Shown: piece after piece, positions 58,433 to 64,000 of the stretch
Numbering within the stretch: position 1 is the first letter of the stretch
How the letters are laid out: each line of letters begins with the position of its first letter
Assembly (NCBI GenBank): GCA_016647705.1
Contig: CM028333.1
Coordinates: 24,298,243 to 24,362,242 of the forward strand
Reading direction: 5' to 3'
Length of the DNA stretch: 64,000 nt
From: Eucommia ulmoides
Lineage: Eukaryota > Streptophyta > Magnoliopsida > Garryales > Eucommiaceae
Translations under genes and position numbers: made by a program
The notes under the pieces: generated by a model
Databases searched by the model: none
Seen by the model: the letters and a program-made list of their open reading frames with translations, nothing else
What the model was told of the DNA's origin: nothing

Positions 58433-59880
58433 ATGACACAACCACGAGCAAGAGGAGTAACTCTCAGCCATAATAGTGATCTACCATTGTGGGCTGCCAA
58501 TGAAGCTCCAACAACAACACATGATGAAGTTCAAACTAACCCTTATCCAATAGTTTAGAGCACTGATGCAAAGAATGACGCTTTGACTGGAAAAGTATTA
58601 GAGCTGGCCGACATGATCAAATACATGGCGGACATAATCACTAAAAGCAGGTTATGACCCTCAATTGCTGAGGACGATCTGGGAGAAGTGGCAAAATCAC
58701 CAGGGTCAGCTGACCCACAATCTCTAGAAGAGCGAGCTGCCTAGGGGAAAACCAATAATCAACAATAGAAGAGAAGGATCTACAGCCGAACTGAGACTAT
58801 CGATTCACGCCAGCAGCTCAGGAGCAAAGTAGAGAGCGACCAACCCTTGGATGAGCTGGATACATTATTAAAAGGCACCAAACTATCGTTCACTTCAAAA
58901 ATATTAGCGGTACCACTATCAGAGAGGTTTTACCCAACCAAATTTGAAAAGTATAATGGGAAAGCAGATCCAGTGGACCACATCCGCCAGTTCAAACATG
59001 TCATGAACTTGTATGGAACAAGCGACTCAGTGCTTTGTAGAGCTTTCGCCACGACTGTAAACGGATTCGCTCTCGAATGGCTGCATACACTCCCATCCAA
59101 TTGTATCTCGTTGTTCAAAGAGTTTGGCAAAATGTTCATCAACTGCTTTATAACTTGTCAAAGGTTGATGAAGATACCTTATTACTTGTTGGCCCTACGT
59201 CAAGAGAAAGGAGAAACTTTGTGCCAGTACATAAGCCAGTTCAACGAAGTGATGACATCTATTGAGGGTTGTGATTCAAATCTCATCATCAATGCATTTA
59301 CATCAGGAGTACGTCGCCGTTGGTTCCAAGACTCTCACAAAGAAAAACCCTAGGAGCATGTTGGAACTGATGAAAAAGGCTAAACCCTACATGAAATTGG
59401 AATATGTTAAGCTTGCATGAGAAGGTAGGGGATCTTCCAAAGATTACCCTAGGCAAAATGAGAAGGAACACGGCAAGTTGAAGGGCAACAATTTTGATCG
59501 GCGTAAAGATCAACCTAGGGGCTCAGGCTTAAGGTTGGGAGTGCATTAGGAGCCAAACCTGTCTAGTCTACAGATGGCAATTTCAAGGATCCTACCCTAG
59601 ATTCAAACGTCTGAGGTGGTCCAATGGCCTCCTAGGCAGAATACCAAGTCCAATAGGTAGAACAAGTCAAAATACTGTGATTTCCACAGGGACCATGGTC
59701 ATGACACAGATGATTGTTGGGAGCCCAAGAAAGAAATTAAACGACTCATTGATATAGGTTAGTTACGTGATTATTTATAAGAACGCACAAGGGATAAAAA
59801 GCGATATAGAGATGAAGGCCGTCGTGAAGAAAATTGAGATAACAAGTGCAAAAAGGATCGCCCTGAAGAAATCGTGAAGT
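58433..59880 (+). pseudogene. Gypsy-3 gag remnant
   Basis: Starts MTQPRARGVTLSHNSD. The core is KFEKYNGKADPVDHIRQFK, SVLCRAFATTVNGFALEWL, YYLLALRQEKGETLCQYIS and NLIINAFTSGVRRRWFQD. Near 59670 the finger-like KYCDFHRDHGHDTDDC is intact. Stops include TAG at about 58556 and 59351. Confidence 0.85.
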
Positions 59881-59887
59881 AATCTTC

Positions 59888-60507
59888 ATGACAAACTCAG
59901 CTAGCCCAGCTACCGGAGAATCTAACCATGAACGAAAAAGGAAGGTCCGTGAAGTTATATTGGAATATTGTTATGGAGAAGCAATGGCTATAACCACAAA
60001 TCAGGGACCAGTTATTTCTTTCTCTAATGAGGATTGCAAGGGGATCGCGCACCCCCATGAAAATGCCCTGGTCATCACTCTTTGGATTTCCAGCTTCCAA
60101 GTAAGACGAACTTTGGTTGATAATGGCAATTCTGCTAATATCATCTTTGTGGACACTCTGAAACAGATGGGAGTACCTAGTTTGGATGTTAGCTCCACCT
60201 AGACCGTTATGGTGGGATTCAATGGCGACCTCAACTCGCCACGAAGAAAGATCACGCTATCTGTAACAGAAACAAGGAGGAACGTGGGTCTACAAAGGCT
60301 ACAGAGTTTATTGTGATGGATACTTCATCACCTTACAATGTTATTTTGGGACGTCCATGTCTGCATGCAATGAGAACAGTGGCATCAACGTACCACCAGT
60401 GCATCAAGTATGCAAATAATGAATCCATGGCGGTAATACGAGATAATCAGGTGGCTTCAAGGCAATATTTTGAAATATCTATGAAGGGCAGAAGTAGACC
60501 CTTATAG
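59888..60507 (+). pseudogene. Gypsy-3 protease remnant
   Basis: PHENALVITLWISSFQVRRT, then LVDNGNSANIIFVDTLKQMG. The usual Asp-(Thr/Asn)-Gly-Ser-Ser loop reads Asp-Asn-Gly-Asn-Ser. TAG follows at 60200. The next block ends SSPYNVILGRPCLHAMRT. Confidence 0.83.
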
Positions 60508-60545
60508 CAATTAAAGAAAGAGCACGAAACAGCTCTGTAAAAAAC

Positions 60546-61900
60546 TTGGCCCACGAAATTGACGATTTCAAGGAACACGCTAGTGTGATTCAGTCTGCCC
60601 AGCAAGTACAGGAGATCACCTTCAATAAAGGAGCTCATAAGTTTTTGATAGGAAGATCATTAAGCCAGACTGAGGTAGAGGGGATCAGCAAGTTGCTCAA
60701 AGAGAATTTGGATGTTTTTGCCCGGACTCTAGAGAATATGAAGGGTATTAGCCCTGACGTTGCCGTCCATCGCCTTGATATCTCTAGATCGTATCCACTA
60801 GTTAGGCAAAAAAGAAAAATCTTCAATATTGAAATGGAATAAGTGATTGAAGCTGAGGTGAAGAGACTATTCTTAATCGGCCAAATAAGGGAAGTGATAT
60901 ACCCAAGGTGGCTGGCCAACCTAGTCCTCATTAAGAAGAAAAATGGAAAGTGTAAAATATGCGTGGACTTCACTGACCTCAATCAAGCATGCCCAAAAGA
61001 CTGCTACCCAATGCGAATGATAGACTAGATGGTGGATGTAGCAGCAAGGCACCAACGGTTTTCCATGATGGATACTTATACAGGCCACAATTAGATCCGT
61101 ATGGATAAGCAAGACAAAGAAAGGACAATATTTATTATACCAAGAGGTAGTTACTGTTACAAAGTAATGCCATTTAGTTTTAGAAATGCATGAGCGACAT
61201 ATCAACAGTTGGTTAACCATATTTTTCAAGATCAGATCGGAGTGACCATGGAGGTCTATATTGATGATATACTGGTCAAAATCTCTAGAAAGAAAGATCA
61301 CCTCGACCATTTGGTAGAAGAAATTGCCATTTTGAGGAAGTTTAACATGAAACTAAATCTAGAGAAATGTGCTTTTGGAGTGGCATCTGGAATATTTCTT
61401 GGTTTCGTGGTAAACCAATTCGGCATTATGGTGGGCTCAGGTCACATAGAGGTGGTCAGGAACATGAAATCCCCTGCAACTATAAGAGAATTTCAAGTAC
61501 TAACTGGAAGATTGGCGACACCGAACAAATTCATCTATAAGTTTACAGATAGGTATGCTCTATTTTTCAAAATTTTGAAGGAAAGTAAAACCTTTCAATG
61601 GGATGATGACAGTGAACAAGCACTCCAATCCATCAAGAACTACTTGGGCTCCATTGAAACGCTAGCCAAAGTAAATTCAGGGGAAGAGCTTTATCTCTAT
61701 TTGGCAATAACGCCTGTAGCGGTGAGTGCCGCACTGGTGAAGGATCATGCATGAGGGTAAAGGCTTATCTATTACATCAACAAGTCATTAGTCTCAGCCG
61801 AAATACGCTATACTGAATTGGAAAAGCTTGCTCTGGCTCTAGTGACTGCAGCACGAAAGCTAAGGCCATATTTCCAAGCACACGTGATCGATGTGCTGAC
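60546..61900 (+). pseudogene. Gypsy-3 reverse transcriptase and RNase H
   Basis: LLKENLDVFARTLENMKGI, then a stop at 60840; WLANLVLIKKKNGKCKICVD, DLNQACPKDCYP, VMPFSFRNA and MEVYIDDILVK (YIDD codons 61258-61269). RNase H follows with LYLAITPVAVSAALV and YTELEKLALALVTAARKLR. About six stops. The most complete RT of the three gypsy elements. Confidence 0.88.
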
Positions 61901-62094
61901 CTCATACAAGCTCTGACCTGTAATGCACAGGCCAAAAGCTTCTGGATGCCTCATGAAGTAAGCAGTAGAACTTGGTGAGTTTTTCATCACGTACAAGTCC
62001 AGAACTGCAATCAAGGAGCTGACTTCATTATTGAACTCACTCTTCCAGCAGAAGCTGTAGCAGAAGAAAGAGAGTACCATGGTCAATCGGTTGC

Positions 62095-62560
62095 GCCATG
62101 GAAGCTGTGGGTTGACAATGCATTGAACATGAAAGGATGTGGTATAGGCATAGTCTTGCAAACACCTGAAGGAGATCAACTTAAAAAGGCAGTGCATCTC
62201 GGCTTTCAGACCTTCAATAATAAAGTTGAATATCAAGTTGTGATCATTGGGTTGACACTTGCGCAAGAGTTGGGAGCCCAGCATTTGGAGGTGAAGTCAG
62301 AATCTCAATTGGTGGTCAATCAAATTAATGGAATGTTCACCATCAATGAGGAAAGACTACGCCTTTATGTTAAAAAGGTGAAGGAGTTGATCTTCTTCTT
62401 CCAAAGTTGCAAGTTTGAAGCTATCCCCAAGGCTGAAAATGAAAGTGCAGATGCCTTGTTTGTGCTAGCTTTTGCATTTGGACCAAATCATCGATATAAA
62501 CTGGTGGAATTCCTTGATCAACCATCTATAGCAACACTAGTTATCCATTGCACATGCATA
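62095..62560 (+). pseudogene. Gypsy-3 archaeal-type RNase H
   Basis: APWKLWVDNALNMKGCGIG, GLTLAQELGAQHLEVKSES, QLVVNQINGMFTINEERL and PKAENESADALFVLAFAFG. Open over more than 200 codons, so this segment has no stop. Confidence 0.87.
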
Positions 62561-62639
62561 GGTCAGGTGGACCAAGAAGAGGACTGGAAAACCCCTTTAG
62601 ATTGGTACTTAAAGGAAATGATCTTACCAAAAGATAAGG

Positions 62640-63440
62640 ACTCAACCAGAAAGGTTCTATACAAAGTATCGAGGTATGTCTTAACCAATGATAAATATAT
62701 AGACGTTATTTTTTCCAACCATTATTGCTTTGTGTAGGACCAAAGGAAGCTACCTATGTCCTATAAGAAATATATGAAGGGGTTTGCAAAAATCATCAAG
62801 GAGGAAGAACCTTGGTTCACAAAGTGCTAAGAGTAGGGTATTATTGGCCAACTATGCGCATTGATGCGCAAGAATACGTCAAAAAATGTGACAAATACCA
62901 GTGGTTCTCCAATGATATCAAGGTCCCTACTCAACAGCAAATTCCGATAACCAGCGCTTGGCCATTCGCTCAATGGGGAATGGATGTGCTTGGTCCATTC
63001 ACTCTAGTGCCAGGAAACAAGAAGTATCTACTTGTGGTAATTGATTACTTCATCAAGTGGGTTGAAGTTGAAGCATTTACAACTACGGGAGAGAATGAAG
63101 TGAAGAATTTTCTTTGGAAGAATATCATCTATCATTTTGGCACCCCTGTAGTGCTTATTTTTTATAATGGAACACCATTCACCGGCGGTAAGGTTGCATG
63201 GATGTATGACGAGCTAAAGATTCAACATCGAACATATCATATAGTCCATCCACGACACTTCACCATAGAAGACCTGGTACTTCGGAGAGTCATACCTCAT
63301 CGCCCAGAAGCTCGCTTAGGAAAGCTAGCACCAAACTGGGAAGGCCCTTACCAAGTTACCAAAGTCAATAGACCAGGAACCTATTGGCTATAATATCTGG
63401 ATGGCGAGGCAATCCCCAGACCTTGGAACGTATCTCACCT
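62640..63440 (+). pseudogene. Gypsy-3 integrase with internal deletion
   Basis: GGRTLVHKVLRVGYYWPTMR, YVKKCDKYQWFSND (a Cys changed to Tyr), WGMDVLGPFTLVPGNKKYL and IDYFIKWVEVEAFT. Then IFYNGTPFTGG, with Tyr in place of the catalytic Asp of SDNGT. After KIQHRTYHIVHP the sequence jumps to RHFTIEDLVLRRVIPHRPEA. About 100 residues present in Gypsy-2, including the catalytic Glu region, are missing. Confidence 0.85.
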
Positions 63441-63459
63441 ATGCAAGTATTCCGTATGA

Positions 63460-64000
63460 GTTTCTAATCATTTTTTAATTCTTGTTTTTCGTTTAATGTT
63501 TTGGAGTTATTTTGTCTTTTTAAAGATACACTCTTTGAATAAAGCAAATGAATTTTATCTCCATCAATTTTGCAACACTTATTACTGCAATATCATGCTT
63601 CTATTCCTAAATAAAACATTTAGTGAATTGGAACTAACTGTGGAACATTTGACATTAAAGTTAAGAAACTGAGCATCTCAACTCAGACTCAACTGAGCTC
63701 CTCAGCTCAGACTCAACTGAGCTACTCCGCCCAGAAAGAACTAAGCACCTCAGCTCAGCACAAAACTAAGCAATTCAGCTCAGCATTGAATAGAGCTGAT
63801 CTATTTAATCGAGTAGAGTCGATCGACTTACTGCCAAAAGCCTAAAGTTTAGTTCATAATTGGTTTAGTTTTCTAATCCAATTATGAAGGAGGGCAGGCA
63901 AAATGATACAAACATAAGCGATCAATGATGCAACAACACAATATATAACAAGATCAAGATAATTCAAGAACCCCATATTTTCATATTATCGAAAGAAATA
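63460..64000 (+). other. Gypsy-3 3' noncoding region and window end
   Basis: 63660-63800 holds irregular repeats of an (A/G)AGC-xx-CTCAGCTCAG theme. TGATACAAAC at 63905 follows a purine run and could start another LTR, but its 96 bases do not align convincingly with 57759. Confidence 0.55.

Larger units (their letters stand above)
57759..64000 (+). mobile_element. Gypsy-3, Tat-like element, runs to right edge
   Basis: The 5' LTR-like region is 57759-58378, followed by ATTTGGCGCCATCTGTGGGA. Order: gag, protease, RT, RNase H, archaeal-type RNase H, shortened integrase. A noncoding 3' region (63460-63900) has CTCAGCTCAG-rich repeats and then a purine run AAGGAGGGCAGGCAAAA. The sequence after 63905 does not clearly match the 5' LTR, so the 3' LTR is unconfirmed. 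Confidence 0.82.

Noticed and set aside
1-64000. tRNA, rRNA, snRNA genes or a bacterial-type gene cluster
   Set aside because: I found no cloverleaf-like tRNA gene, no conserved rRNA block and no operon. The only tRNA-related signals are retroelement primer sites.

Overview
This is nuclear DNA of a flowering plant, probably a eudicot. The main evidence is a multi-exon gene with GT-AG introns whose protein closely matches plant SMC5. It sits in a dense field of plant-type Ty1/copia and Ty3/gypsy (Tat lineage) retrotransposons, hAT transposons and Harbinger-like MITEs. I see no bacterial, organellar or ribosomal sequence, no tRNA genes and no CRISPR.

Layout. (1) 79-21664, minus strand: the 5' half of SMC5, 14 exons encoding 559 residues with no stop codon. 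The gene runs off the left edge of the window. A perfect palindromic E2F-type site lies about 190 bp upstream of its ATG. The intron between exons 9 and 10 is 13.5 kb long. It holds two degenerate copia elements (4150-8558 and 10683-16000, both in the gene's orientation), a complete 316-bp TRIM (8768-9083) and a Harbinger-type MITE nested in the second copia. (2) 22030-32016: Harbinger-like MITE copies interrupted by a 9.56-kb Tat-type gypsy element. Its LTRs are 777 bp each and its target duplication is TATTT. Its sense gag-pol is decayed, and its 3' region carries a separate antisense gene with three short frame-preserving introns. (3) 32979-40064: a copia element with target duplication TTGAC. 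Its 5' LTR was hit by a gag-only LTR element (33056-36459), and its integrase segment is inverted relative to the RT. (4) 40709-50840: a non-autonomous hAT element, a 2.3-kb candidate solo LTR, a 731-bp solo LTR, a duplicated AT-rich block and a decayed hAT transposon with a BED finger. (5) 50841-64000: two Tat-like gypsy elements in tandem on the plus strand. The first has lost its RT to a 1.3-kb unrelated sequence and carries a 100-bp tandem repeat downstream of pol. The second runs to the right edge.

SMC5 is the only ordinary host gene I can support. Every other coding stretch belongs to a mobile element, and nearly all carry stops or frameshifts. The most interesting item is the spliced antisense gene inside the Tat element. 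The other value of the window is a readable insertion history: target duplications, nested insertions and two internal empty sites. I found no operon-like or defence-like system, and nothing that I would claim as a wholly new biological system.
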